Below, in pieces: positions 37,681 to 48,179 of a DNA stretch of 64,000 nucleotides; the first letter of the stretch is position 1; every line of letters begins with the position of its first letter. Below the pieces are notes generated by a model that ran no database searches, was not told the DNA's origin, and saw only the letters and a program-made list of their open reading frames with translations. Origin of the DNA: Cololabis saira (taxonomy: Eukaryota > Chordata > Actinopteri > Beloniformes > Belonidae). The position numbers and the translations under genes are program-made. The stretch lies in NCBI RefSeq assembly GCF_033807715.1, contig NC_084592.1, positions 25,140,001 through 25,204,000 on the forward strand, in the 5' to 3' direction.

Positions 37681-39700
37681 ATAGAATAGAATAGAAGACT
37701 TTATTTATCTCCCAGAGGAGAAATTCAGTCGTGCAGCAGCCAAAACACACACACGCTTTATACAAAAATTTTTAAATAGAAATAACCAATAAATAGTTAA
37801 ATAATAAAAAGAGCAATATAAAAAGTAGAAAAAGAGTATGTACAAGAGAGAAAAAAAACACCAAAAGAAATGGATAATATTTACAAAAAATGTACAAATA
37901 TTTTCAAAAATACTTGAGGTATTTGAGGTATTTACTGGTTATTGCACTTATAAAGAGACAGGTTTATTGCACATGGGTGGCTACAGTTGGTTATTATAGA
38001 GTCTGAAGGCTGTGGGGATGAAGGACCTGCGGTAGCGTTCCTTCTTGCAGCGCGGGTGGAGCAGTCTTTGGCTGAAGGAGCTGCTGAGGGCTCCCACAGT
38101 GTCATGTAGGGGGTGGGAGGGGTTGTCCATGATGGAGTTCAGCTTGACCAGCATCCTCCTCTCACCCACCTCCTCGGCAGAGTCCAGAGCACAACCAAGA
38201 ACCGAGCCAGCCCTCCTGACCAGTCGGTTCAGTCTCTTCCTGTCTCTCTCCGAGCTCCTGCAGCTCCAGCAGACCACTGCATAGAATATGGCAGACGCTA
38301 CCACAGAGTCGTAAAAAGTCCTTAGGAGCTCCCTGCACACACCGAAGGACCTCAGTCTCCTCAGCAGGTGGAGTCGGTTCCGGCCTTCTTGTACAGGGCG
38401 TCGGTGTTGTGTGACCAGTCCAGTTTGTTGTTGAGGTGAACACCCAGGTACTTATACTCCTCCAACGTCTCAATGTCCAGCCCCTGGATGTTCACCGGTG
38501 CAAGAGGCAGAGGGTTCCTGCCGAAGTCGATCACCACCTCCTTCGTCTTGCTGGTGTTGATTCGCAGATGGTTCCGTTCGCACCATGAGACGAAGTCGGC
38601 GATGACCCCCCTGTACTCCAGATCGTCCCCCTTGGACACACGTCCCACAATGGCGGAGTCATCGGAGAACTTCTGGAGATGACAGGAGCCCGTGTTGTGG
38701 TGGAAGTCAGATGTATAAAGATTCAAAAACAAGAAAAAGCCGAGGCACTCAAGAAGTTAGAAAAATATAAAAGGCCTTTATTAAATCATGGCTTACAAAA
38801 AGTTAAAATGCCTAGAAAAAGTTAAAATGCCAACATGTTTCGGCCATGTAGGCCTTCCTCAAGGCAGATAGCAAAATATATTTTTCTAACTTCTTGAGTG
38901 CCTCGGCTTTTTCTTGTTTTTGAATCTTTTGGATCCCCATGCCGAAGAGCACCTGAAGTACACTCTTTTTTACACCCAGCAGCACTCCATGCGTTTGTAG
39001 TTGCCAGATGTATAAAGTGTGAAGAGGAATGGAGCGAGCACTGTACCCTGCGGGGCCCCCGTGCTGCAGACCACCACATCAGACACACAGTTGCGGAGCC
39101 TCACGTACTGTGGCCTGTTGGTGAGGTAGTCGATGGTCCATGCAGCCAGGTGACAGTCCACTCCTGCTTCCTCCAGCTTCCCTCTGAGCAGCGATGGCTG
39201 GATGGTGTTAAAAGCACTGGAGAAGTCAAAGAACATGACTCTCACAGTGCTGCCAGATGGGCGAGTGACCTGTGCATCAGGTAGATGACAGCATCATCCA
39301 CACCGATGCCAGGCCGGTACGCGAACTGCAGGGGGTCCATTACGTCAACCACCTGCTGTCTCAGGTGGCCGAGTAGAATCCTCTCCATGGTCTCCATCAG
39401 GTGGGAGGTTAAGGCTACTGGTCTGAAGTGGTTGGGCTCCCTTGGTTGTTTAGTCTTTGGAACCGGAACCACACAGGACGAATCCACAGGAGTGGAACTC
39501 TCTCCAGACTGAGGCTCAGGTTGAAGATGTGCAGGAGCACAGCATAGAGCTGGTCTGCACAGTACCTCAGCAGCCTGGAGGAGATGCCATCAGGACCAGC
39601 AGCCTTCCTCGCCTTGGTCCTCCTCAGCTCCCGCAGGATAGGCCTGTTCAGGCGAAATTCACCTCCAAAATCCCTAGGGGTTAACAGGTGCAACATCTGC
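37681..39700 (-). pseudogene. 5'-truncated LINE, reverse transcriptase 3' half (Rex1/L2-like)
   Basis: On the minus strand, reading 39711 down to 37981, the product shows KARKAAGPDGISSRLL, VVPVPKTKQPREPNHFRPVA with LT, PLQFAYRPGIGVDDAV, FFDFSSAFNTIQPSLL (first catalytic Asp), STGAPQGTVLAPFLFTLYTS, then FSDDSAIV (the catalytic Asp pair), RINTSKTKE, EYKYLGVHL and the end domain through FRLYNNQL. The order is that of a non-LTR reverse transcriptase. The 3' end at 37681-37695 is an ATTCT-type tail. Frames change at about 39245-39420 and 38361-38470, and a 284-bp element splits it at LYTS, so it is dead. The 5' part with the endonuclease is missing. Confidence 0.85.
38721..39004 (-). mobile_element. 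palindromic retroelement with hammerhead-like core
   Basis: A 284-bp insertion flanked by a perfect 13-bp duplication CAGATGTATAAAG (38708-38720 and 39005-39017) inside LINE coding sequence. It contains an exact 53-bp inverted repeat (38717-38769 with 38877-38929), so the left arm shares four bases with the duplication. Between the arms, on the minus strand (38866 to 38828), lies CCTTGAGGAAGGCC then TACAT then GGCCGAAAC. This resembles the stem-II and GAAA core of hammerhead ribozymes, which are known in Penelope-like elements. The arm-core-arm layout also suits such an element. It has no coding capacity. Confidence 0.6.
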
Positions 39701-40544
39701 AGTGTGAACAAAGCTTATGAGACTAAAGAAAGTTAGAATGGATCACAGAGAAACAAGCAAATAACTAAATAAGTATTAGAGCACCTCCTCCAATAGAAGA
39801 ACCTGCTGAGTTCAAAACTTCAGAATTCCTTTGTGCAGCTCCAACACAAAAGGAAAGCTACTACTCCATTTTTAGAATCCTAAATGAGCAAGGAAAACAA
39901 AGTAACTCAACTGAAGTTTTTGACTTTTGTGAAAATACAATCGTTTTTGAACCAGACCAGCGTGGCTATTATACATTCTGTTATGAGGTTGGGTTGAGTG
40001 TCCATCAGATTATCAGGGGAGACATTTGGCACCACAACCAAGTCTTAACATTAGACCTTTCTTTTTCCACAAACCTCCCACATCTGTTCCAACTCAAGCC
40101 TGTGTTTCTAATCTCTCTCGACCTGCTCCCTGTTTCCTTGGCTGAATCTAATAAAGCATATTGTTTCCGATCATCCATGGTTAAAGTTGATTTGTAGTGT
40201 GCCTTTAAAGGGGTAGATGTATGTTTCTCTCCTATTTTTCTACTGTGGCAGGGTGGAGGATTGGGCGTGGTCTGCGGGGGAGCAACACACAGGTGGCGCG
40301 GGTCTGGTCCAGCTGATTGGGCACACCTGTGCCCAATCAATCTCTCCACCCTGCCTGGGTATTTAAAAAGAGGCTGCACACTAGCAAACAATCTAATTGC
40401 GATACCATTTGAGCAATGCTTCATCATCCAACACCTCTGCCACATGAGGTCGTTCTTCATTTTCTTTTCAGCACTTACAAACTGAAGGGTGCTGAGGATC
40501 TCATCTACAGTGGCACCCAACGTGGGGCTGACGGAGGATGACGG

Positions 40545-40960
40545 AGGAATGCGGGGATCAGACCCTCGACCCTCAGCCCTGCTCGGGAGCCTGGCAGAGC
40601 GGCGGACGAGGCGCTGGCGGCAGCAGCAGGCAGGGTGGGGTCGCCTACTCCGTTCGCGGAGGACAGGCCCTTCACCTTCACCTACCCGGACGAGAGGCGA
40701 GCGGTGCAGGACCGTCTGGGGCGTCCCTCGGTGGTCCCGGTCACGCCTGTTCCTGAGGCGCACGCGGGAGGTGCTGGCGGACCAGCTGCTGGAGCAGTGC
40801 TGCATCGGGGAGGAGGAGGTCCTGGACGAGAAGGCGCAGCTGAACCGGCGGGTGGATGGGCTGAGAGAGACGCTGCTCAGCCAGACCTCCCGGCTGGAGG
40901 AGCTGACCGGCCGCCTCAGAGTTCGAGCAGGGCCGAGTGTGCTGGTACACGTCTGGGTGC
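40545..40960 (+). pseudogene. GC-rich gag-like remnant in the LTR insertion
   Basis: One + frame (about 40635-40745) reads PFAEDRPFTFTYPDERRAVQ. Another (about 40750-40930) reads REVLADQLLEQCCIGEEEVL then DEKAQLNRRVDGLRETLL, a strongly helical coiled-coil-like segment. The switch near 40745 implies a frameshift. GC content and CpG density stand far above the surroundings. It may be the start of gag or a non-coding part of the LTR. A long minus-strand frame here is a shadow of the GC-rich composition. Confidence 0.4.
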
Positions 40961-41368
40961 AAATAAAGATCAACAATTCCACGAAACCTAGGGTTGCCAC
41001 CTTTCAGAAATAGAAATAAGGGACGCCTCGATTTCAGCAGCGCCAAAAAAAAGGGACATCCCCAAAACTTCTAAACTGCATAGAAATGTGTTTATTTTAT
41101 ATGAAAAAATAAAATGCTTTGATTTAAAGTCTAAAGTGCTTTAATTGCATTGAACTTGCACGACTGTACAGACAGCCAACCATACTAGCAGCTGAAATGG
41201 CCTCCTATGTATGTCCACATCAGCCCAGATGTACTGTATGCAGGTAAATATAAATATAGCTACAGTTGAAGGTTGGAAAATTAGAATATGGTGTAAAAGT
41301 TAATTTAATTCAACTTAAAAGGCAAAACTAATACATTACATGCAAAGCAAGATAGGCTATGTTAAACC

Positions 41369-42058
41369 TAGGGATCAACTACGCATGTGCAGTGCTTCAC
41401 CTGAAGCCGTCCGTGTGAAACAACATAATCAACTAGAATTTAAAAAAATGATGTTACACACTCTTGTACAGTAGGTGGCGGTATGCACCTTAAAGTTGGT
41501 TGTGATCCGCCAATAAAACAGAAAAGAAGAAGAAGAACATAAACAATCCCATTCTTACAGTCCGGTTATATAGAGTGGTGCCCGTGGGTGAGACTTTGCA
41601 CCGCCGTTTCAGGCAAGATAGTGACAATTAATGCAAGCGGGATGTCAGCAGGGTGGACATATTTCAAAATAAGGGACGACAACAGAAGCAAGACAGACTG
41701 CGGGCTCTTGGCGCGGCTAACGTGGCTAACCGGAATGTAACAATGGGATTGTTCATGTTGTACTGTGAGTTACGTGGAGTGTTTAATAAAGTTCCCTGTG
41801 AGTAAGGGTAATACTCAACCGTCCAGTTTGTATAATTAAGGGAGATATAATTTACTGAAACATGGAACAGCCACAGAGCAGCAGCTCTGCCAGGCTGCAG
41901 ACTGACCCGGGAGCCCTAGTGGCGCTAACCAGTAACTACAACAACAATGAAGTATCGGTGCGTGGTATCAGAGAATCTTTGCGAGTACGAGTACAAGTAT
42001 ATATGAGAGCAGTATCGGCCCCGATACCGATACCAGTATCGATATCGGGGCATCCCTA
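41369..42058. mobile_element. nested inverted-terminus element
   Basis: Left TAGGGATCAAC and right GGCATCCCTA, both next to AACC (41365-41368 and 42059-42062). Near the right end is a GATACCGATACC-type repeat common in fish DNA-transposon ends. TIRs are short, so this is tentative. Confidence 0.4.
41538..41757. repeat. 31-bp inverted repeat (foldback) inside the hAT-like element
   Basis: Arms 41538-41568 and 41727-41757 are reverse complements at 28 of 31 positions, with core AACAATCCCATT against AATGGGATTGTT. It is preceded by CCGCCAATAAAACAGAA and GAAGAAGAA, a common fish repeat end. Confidence 0.7.
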
Positions 42059-42989
42059 AACCTTTTATTATAATTTTGATTGAATTCATGAAATATTCTA
42101 ATTTTTTTATTTGGGGTTTTCATAAACGGAGTCAATCATCAAAATTAAAACAAAGGCTTGGAATCTCACTTTGAATGTAGTGGGAAATATATTTGTTTCA
42201 CCTTTAGTTGAATTTACTAATGTTTTGCAATATATTCAAATTTTCAGACCTTCACCTGTATATTATGACATAAATAAGAGCATAATATATGTCTGCATTG
42301 GTTCAATACGGAACACAACTTTTAATTCCCAATTACGTAAAGAGTATTTTAAGGGACGAGTGGCAACCCTAACAAAACCCTGTGTCCTCATCCCTGTGGG
42401 TTGAGCCCGGGTAGCACAAGTTGGCTACATCTACCTTGGAAGAGATGAGATGTGTCAGAGAGAGGAAAGAGTGATTTCTCTGCTCCATGCAGAAAAGCTT
42501 ACACTATCCAGATGTTGTGAGGCAGATGTTAAAAAAAAAGAAAAACACGGTATTACTTTCCTGAAGTCAGGAAACTATGAACACGGTATTCTTGACAACA
42601 CCACATGCTTTTTCTTGAATTTTATCAACGGAAATTGCTGAGGGTGTGAATGGGATATAAGATAGAAGGCAGAAGTGGTGGATGTGGGGAGTGAAAATTG
42701 GGATGATGAGGCCTGTGCTGGAGTTGTGATGCTTGTGACAGTTCAATCTAAGATGAACACTCTGAGCAATAGTATATACATTAATGCAATAATGCAAGAG
42801 AATATTAGCCAATACCATTCATCACACCGCTTCACAGCACCCAGTTGAAGTGCATCTGCCTTCTGCAGTGACAGAGAACATGTTTCCACGAGTTGAGTAA
42901 TGATAATGAGAAAACAAAGCCATGATGTGTAAAATGAATTCCTTTCATTGAAAAAGGGGTTCCCTTCTCCGCAGTAAGGTGACACAGCC

Positions 42990-43210
42990 TGGACAGCCAT
43001 ACTTACAGTACTGTCCTCTTTAATACAAAGAACTAGTCTGGTTCTTCTGCTATCAATCATTATTTCCTACAGGGCCAGGATCAACGGACATTGAAGGAAC
43101 CCCGGATGACGTTGGATCACCATACAACTTATTAGAGAAACACACCATGTACCATAGGAAGCGCAACAACAATATTAGTGTCAACCGTATCAACACTGTG
43201 GCATCCGGTG
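42990..43210 (+). repeat. dispersed repeat (30.5-kb family), third copy
   Basis: Aligns with 30541-30720: CAGCCAT, ATACAAAGAA, CCGGATGACGTTGGA and ACACACCATGT followed by a GCAACAACA-like stretch. Confidence 0.55.
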
Positions 43211-43520
43211 GGAAGACTTGCTTTTGGCGATGTCATTCATCGTTGGTCATTCATCTTGGTTGTTTTAATTCATAGCTCTCAGACGCACCTATGATTCGTC
43301 CTCCTGTATGATTCATCGTATAAAGCCTGCCCACAAACCGTTAGAGTTGGGATACAAGACCCACTTTGCAAGATATAATTTCCATGAAGTGAATGAATGC
43401 GGCTGGCCAGGCTAACATCTTCACAGCCCAAAACCCTCCCAGTTAAACATGCAGTTAAATATGTGGAAAACGAGTAGGAATTATGCAAACCAAATTTAAA
43501 CCTTTTTTAAAACTACATTT

Positions 43521-43592
43521 TGAATTTCCCTCTGGATTAATAAAGCATCTATCTATCTATCCATCTATCCATCCAACCATCCATCCATCTTT
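43521..43592 (+). repeat. LINE-type 3' tail with (ATCT)n/(ATCC)n repeats
   Basis: GAATTTCCCTCTGGATTAATAAAG-like sequence directly followed by ATCT and ATCC tetranucleotides, the usual 3' end of fish Rex1/L2-like LINEs. No coding part precedes it, so it is a very short 5'-truncated copy. Confidence 0.6.
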
Positions 43593-43599
43593 ATAATCA

Positions 43600-45880
43600 A
43601 GAAGTCATTTTAGAATGTGTTATGTTTTGTATTTTTGTTTTTCTAACTCTTTTGAAAAAACTTTAAAACAGTTTATGGTCATTAACTTCATTCTGCTTTG
43701 AGGAAGTGCTGGACAGCAATTCACATCCCAACTGCCCCATGAAGCAACATCTCCTCCCTTTGCTCTGTGGCTCCATCACTCTCCTCCCTTTAGTTCTTCA
43801 GTAAAAAAAAGAAACTGACCTCAAGCTGTTTGCAGCTGCTGCATAGGGCCTGACGCCATGTTGCAAACTTCTAATGCTCTGGTCAGTTACCCCTCTGTCC
43901 TGCTGTGAGGATGTCAGCCTCGTAAGCTCACTTCCCGGGTTCAGATTTCATTGATAAAGGCACAGGATGTCACGAGTATATTGTCTTTGTTGCACAACAT
44001 GTTTATCTCTCTGCAGCAGCAGATTGTGGAAGAATTAAGGTTTTGGCCTTTCAGTGCTTTGCAGAATGTGAAAGACACACACGAGCGGTGCTGACTCAAA
44101 GAAGATCTTATATGTGCACTGCAGGTAGTGCTAAGCTGTCACAATACCGTGCCTGCCACACAGTACAGACATTCAGGGATAGATTGATGTTGGTTGTTAG
44201 CTTTGTAATATCGGAGTTCTCTGTGGAACCTGCAGGAAACACACCCTGACTGTTTAATCATCGATGTAACATACGGCATTATCTCGACACACTCTCGGAT
44301 ACAAGTCCCAGGACTGCAGTGGTCAGAGAGCTATTGTCACTTTAACAAATGATGCCATCTCTAAAGGAAAGAAAATATGTATCCACAGCATCCTTGCCAG
44401 CGACTGCCAGTGTAGAGGAAGAACTACCAAAAACGTACAGCCTTAAGTGGAAACTACAGGCCCGTGACGATTTGATCCGATAAAGACACAGCCACGTCGG
44501 TGTCTCAAGTATGAGGAACCTGAAAGAAAACCAACGCTGTTTCCATTTTAAGTTTGGCATCAGTACTTTCAAATGTTTCTTCAGATTCACTAATGTGAAC
44601 AATAAATACACCTTTTATTTCATTGTGCTCCTCTTATTTATGAAACATTTTTACAAGAGACCTGATAACCCTTAGCACTGTTATTACTTTCTTTATAGGA
44701 CGACAGTGTAAATCTAAAATATGATGTGCAGAAAGAGCATATGTAATAAAGCTGAAAATATGGTGGCATTACCATTATGTTTCTTTCTTTATAACAGAGT
44801 CAGGGCTAAAGAGTGACTTTCTGGCCTGCTGTTGGCTCTGTTGTCCATTCCAGTGAGAATTGATTTTCCATGAAAGCTGAGTGATGTGGCAGGATGCTGG
44901 TCCTCTGATGTCAGCGGTCTATCATCTCTCCTTCTTTCGCCCTCTTCACATCATCTCAGTCACTATCTTTTCTAATTTCTTCCTAGTATTTCCCCTATCC
45001 CCCCTCTTTCTCTTCAGCTCACCATGTTTTCCTTGCTGTTCACCTTCAGGCACTGTTCCCTGTCCTCTGCAGTTTTTCTTTTCATCTTCTTTCACTCCCT
45101 CTTCACCTTCTCTTGTTGCTTGTTACTTCTCGTCATGTAATTGGCGCCGCTGAAGCAATGTCCGTAGCGGTCTATGAAATCAGTTTACTGACACAAACAG
45201 CGTATCAGCTGTTGTAAAACATTTGTTGTAACATCTCTCTCCCCTCTTGTAAAGCAGCAGGCAGAATAATTACACAAAAAGATCACCGCACTAAATGAGA
45301 CTTTGATTTCCACTGCTGTCACACTCATGGCGTCATTCACATAATTTCACACAGCCGAGTGTGAAAGTCTTTGTTTAGATCACAGCTTTTGTTTAAATCG
45401 TATTAAGCTGTTACAGATTTTTGTAAAAGTGGGTGTATAGTACAGTACAGAACATACTGTATAAACCTCCCTCATGATCTGAGCTTAAACATTTGCATTA
45501 AGAAGAACAAATGCATGTTTAAGGTGTACTGATAGGCTTATTTCAATTTTAAAAAAGCAAAACAAAAAAAAACCTCAGAAAACCTGCGTTTCTCAGGCGC
45601 TGGTAATGGATGTCATGCTTTATAAAGTTCTCTGACAAATAAGTCCTTCGCCCATCAATCCATTTTCAACACCATTTTCATTCTGTCCTGTTCAGGTTTG
45701 AAAGGGGGCTGAAATATATTCTTAATGTCAACTGGCCATGGAGGGGAAAATAAGCCTAATTTTTGCAGCATTGTACAGTTTAGAATGGTGTGTAGGATAG
45801 CTTCATCAGCTACACAAGACAATTTGAGATCATGCGTCTCAACCCAGTGCCTCAACAAAAACAATTAAAACCATCAATTT
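43600..45880. other. intergenic, no gene seen
   Basis: A pyrimidine-rich stretch lies at about 44920-45120. Otherwise nothing was recognised. Confidence 0.55.
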
Positions 45881-45884
45881 GACC

Positions 45885-46075
45885 ATTAGCTATACCATTC
45901 AGGGTCACAGGAATATGCTGGAGCCTATCCCACCTCTCTTTGGGCAAAGGGCAGGCAACACCTACCGTAGCGAGGTCACCGGTCCACTGCAGGGCTACAT
46001 ATAAACAGACAGTGGCACACCCAAGAACAATACCATGTAAGGCAAATACAGACCACACAAATAAAGAAAGAAAGA
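45885..46075 (-). mobile_element. SINE 3' fragment, minus strand
   Basis: CAGGGTCACAGGAATATGCTG, GGAGCCTATCCCACC and GGTCACCGGTCCACTGCAGGG are the reverse complement of the SINE 3' segment seen at 16200-16320. An A/G-rich stretch (AAGAAAGAAAG) follows. Confidence 0.65.
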
Positions 46076-46774
46076 AAAGACACGAAAAAGTAACCAGTTA
46101 AGCTAGATTCCAAACACTTTAACAAAAGAGACTTGGCCATATTGAATGCCCCCTCCTGGCTGTTATGACCTTTAATTTTTCTGTACTTGCTCCAAAGCTT
46201 CTTTCATTTATTCTGGCATAGCTTGGTCACTGCCCTTTAGCATCCATGCTCTCGTTGTATCTCTTCATCTCCAATGATTTCTGTGATGATCTGCACACCC
46301 TGGTTTGTCTAATATTCATTGGTATGCACTGCTGTTGCTGTCTAAAAACAATCTGGAATCCCCATCAATAGTACAGTCTTGTACTATTCTATGCCACTAT
46401 GTGGCATAGAAGTGACAGCCCTATGTCAACCAATCAATAGACACCTTAAGTGATTTGTAGCGCTGGTTTTGGTACGTCAATGTACCAAACGTTTTTGACA
46501 GTTTTTGACAATGGAAAATCAAAAAAAGACGTAGCCTACCGACCTGAACAGTTCATACTACTCAGTGGAAAAGTGGATAAACATAGACACCTGACTGCAA
46601 TCCTCAGATAGTCTAATATGCATGATTTTGGACTGAGCTGATGACAATCACAATAAGACAATGACGGACCACAGTTTTCTTAGATTACAGCTGCATTGCG
46701 CCGTAGTTAAAGGCTTTGTTATACTACATTATGGACGTCACTCCCCCTTGGCCCACTAACAGCTTATATATATA

Positions 46775-47530
46775 CGATTGCAGGCAAGGAATCTTGGCGT
46801 TACTATAGATGGGGTGTTTCACAAGCAGATCAGCTCTGTGGTCAAGGCTAGCTTCTTTCAGCTTCGGCTTCTAGCCAAAGTCAAACCTTATCTCAGAAGG
46901 GCTGATCTGGAAAAAGTTATCCATGCCTTTATCTCATCGCGCTTGGATTACTGGAACTCCCTGCACGTCGGCATTGGCCAGCCTGAACTCAACCGTCTGC
47001 AGCAGCTCGTCTCCTGACCAGGACACAGAAACCTGAGCACATAGCGCTGGTGCTTTCCCGACTTCACTGGCCTCCAGTTAGGTTCAGGATTGATTTTAAG
47101 ATTCTTTTATTTCTTTTTAAGTCTTTGAATGGACTGGCCTCAGATTATTTATCTGACCTTGTTAAGGTGCATCAACCCTCCAGAGTGCTTAGGACAGCTG
47201 ACCAGATGGTCCTGGACATTCCTTGATCCAATATGAAGACCGGAAGAGTGCAAACTTTTGGAGTTTTGGCTCCCATGCTGTGGAACACGTTGCCCCTCAC
47301 TGTGCGGTCTGCAAATAGCTTCTCCATTTTTATAACGTATCTCAGGACCCATTGGTTCACCTTGGCTTTTGGCTGAGCAGACTGGATCTTTTATCTTATT
47401 TTACTGGTCGAGTTTCTTTAGTTTATTTTATTGTTTTGCTTTTATTGTTGATAACTGTTACTGTAAAGTACTTTGGTTGGCCGTAAAGCTGACATTAACA
47501 TTGAAAAATTTTGAGGAATAAAAACATACA
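46775..47530 (+). pseudogene. LINE (L2-like) reverse transcriptase C-terminal remnant
   Basis: Translation gives ARNLGVTIDGVFHKQISSVV, FFQLRLLAKVKPYL, HAFISSRLDYWNSLHVG and LNRLQQLVS, then a stop. After it come LSRLHWPPVRFRIDFKIL, FKSLNGLASDYLSDLV and APMLWNTLPLTVRSA. This is the region after the catalytic palm of fish L2-type LINEs. Stops near 47016 and 47223 and loss of the 5' part show decay. A plausible AATAAA tail is near 47517. Confidence 0.8.
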
Positions 47531-47829
47531 ATAAACTGAAGTATAACAAGTAGTCCCAGTCGTTCCTAAATGCTAAACCGTTGTTCAAAGAAAGAGTGGC
47601 ATAACTGTCAAAGGGGTGGTTCTGTGCGGTGTGATACTGCAAGAACCAAGTCCCCAATGAAATACTTTTAAGTTCCGTCCTTCGAGGGTGAGCAGCGCTT
47701 AGTAACCCACAAACAAAACAGGGGTGCAGCAACAAACATTTATTGCGCAAAGACTGTTATAAAATCAAGGGTGGGGAAAATGTCACTAAAAATGGGAGAA
47801 CTGTTTCCTAAAATGGCCAATCCTTAGTA

Positions 47830-48140
47830 TTAAAAAGGTTAAAAGGTTAAAAGGTTAAAAAATGAACAGTCACAGTCATTCTGTTCCGGGCTCACTGTCC
47901 TCTAGCGCCCCCTCTGGAAGCATCGGCAGTCAGGCCCACGCCAACAGGGTTCCCCGGTCCGGTCCGAGTTCGCCGGGGGCTCCCCAACCACCTGGGCCCC
48001 CGTGGGCCTCTGTCCATCAGTCCATTCTCCTCCATCCACACGAATATCTGGTCCACCATTGGTCTGGGGGGGGCCAGCCTGCAGTGGTTCATTGGCCACT
48101 GCAGCTGTCAGTCAGGATTCAGTTCCTGCCTTGATAGTGT
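47830..48140. other. GC-rich unassigned segment next to AGGTTAAA repeats
   Basis: Tandem AGGTTAAA units (about 47836-47860) precede a GC-rich stretch with open frames on both strands. On the minus strand 48092-47892 reads RPMVDQIFVWMEENGLMDRG. CTAGCGCCCCCTCTGG at about 47902 resembles a fish repeat. It may be a retroelement remnant. No family was recognised. Confidence 0.3.
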
Positions 48141-48179
48141 TCAGCTGTGTCTAATCAACTCAAAAAAAAGGTAATTGCA

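Larger units (their letters stand above)
40989..42371. mobile_element. hAT-like element with 12-bp TIRs and other repeats inside
   Basis: Termini TAGGGTTGCCAC (40989-41000) and GTGGCAACCCTA (42360-42371) are exact inverted repeats. They are flanked by 8-bp near-identical ACGAAACC (40981-40988) and ACAAAACC (42372-42379). The 8-bp duplication and TAGGGTTGCC ends fit the hAT superfamily. A subterminal AAGGGACG motif appears at both ends. No transposase is visible. A second repeat with TAGGGAT ends (41369-42058) and a 31-bp inverted repeat (41538-41568 with 41727-41757, 28 matches) lie inside. Confidence 0.8.
40244..42429 (+). mobile_element. Gypsy-type LTR insertion, split by a hAT-like element
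   Basis: The outer ends are TGTGGCAGGGTGGAGG (40244) and GTTGGCTACA (42429), flanked by perfect TCTAC (40239-40243 and 42430-42434). Without the hAT insert it is about 800 bp. It includes a TATTTAAAAAG box near 40363, a primer-site-like TGGCACCCAACGTGGGGC (40511-40528), a GC-rich segment, and an AATAAA-CGAAACC-CTACA end matching the solo LTR at 35.4 kb. It is either one long solo LTR or an LTR element with most internal sequence deleted. The sequence does not decide which. Confidence 0.75.

Noticed and set aside
40244..40509. Calling 40244-40509 a complete 5' LTR
   Set aside because: It ends in CTACA before a primer-site-like motif, but it lacks the AATAAA-CGAAAC end seen in the solo LTR. 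That end is found at 42380-42429, so the LTR boundaries are left open.
40005..41000. 331-codon minus-strand open frame, the longest in the window
   Set aside because: It spans the LTR insertion and its GC-rich core, where stop codons are rare on both strands. Its composition (Ser/Arg/Pro-rich) shows no domain, and it runs past the element boundary.
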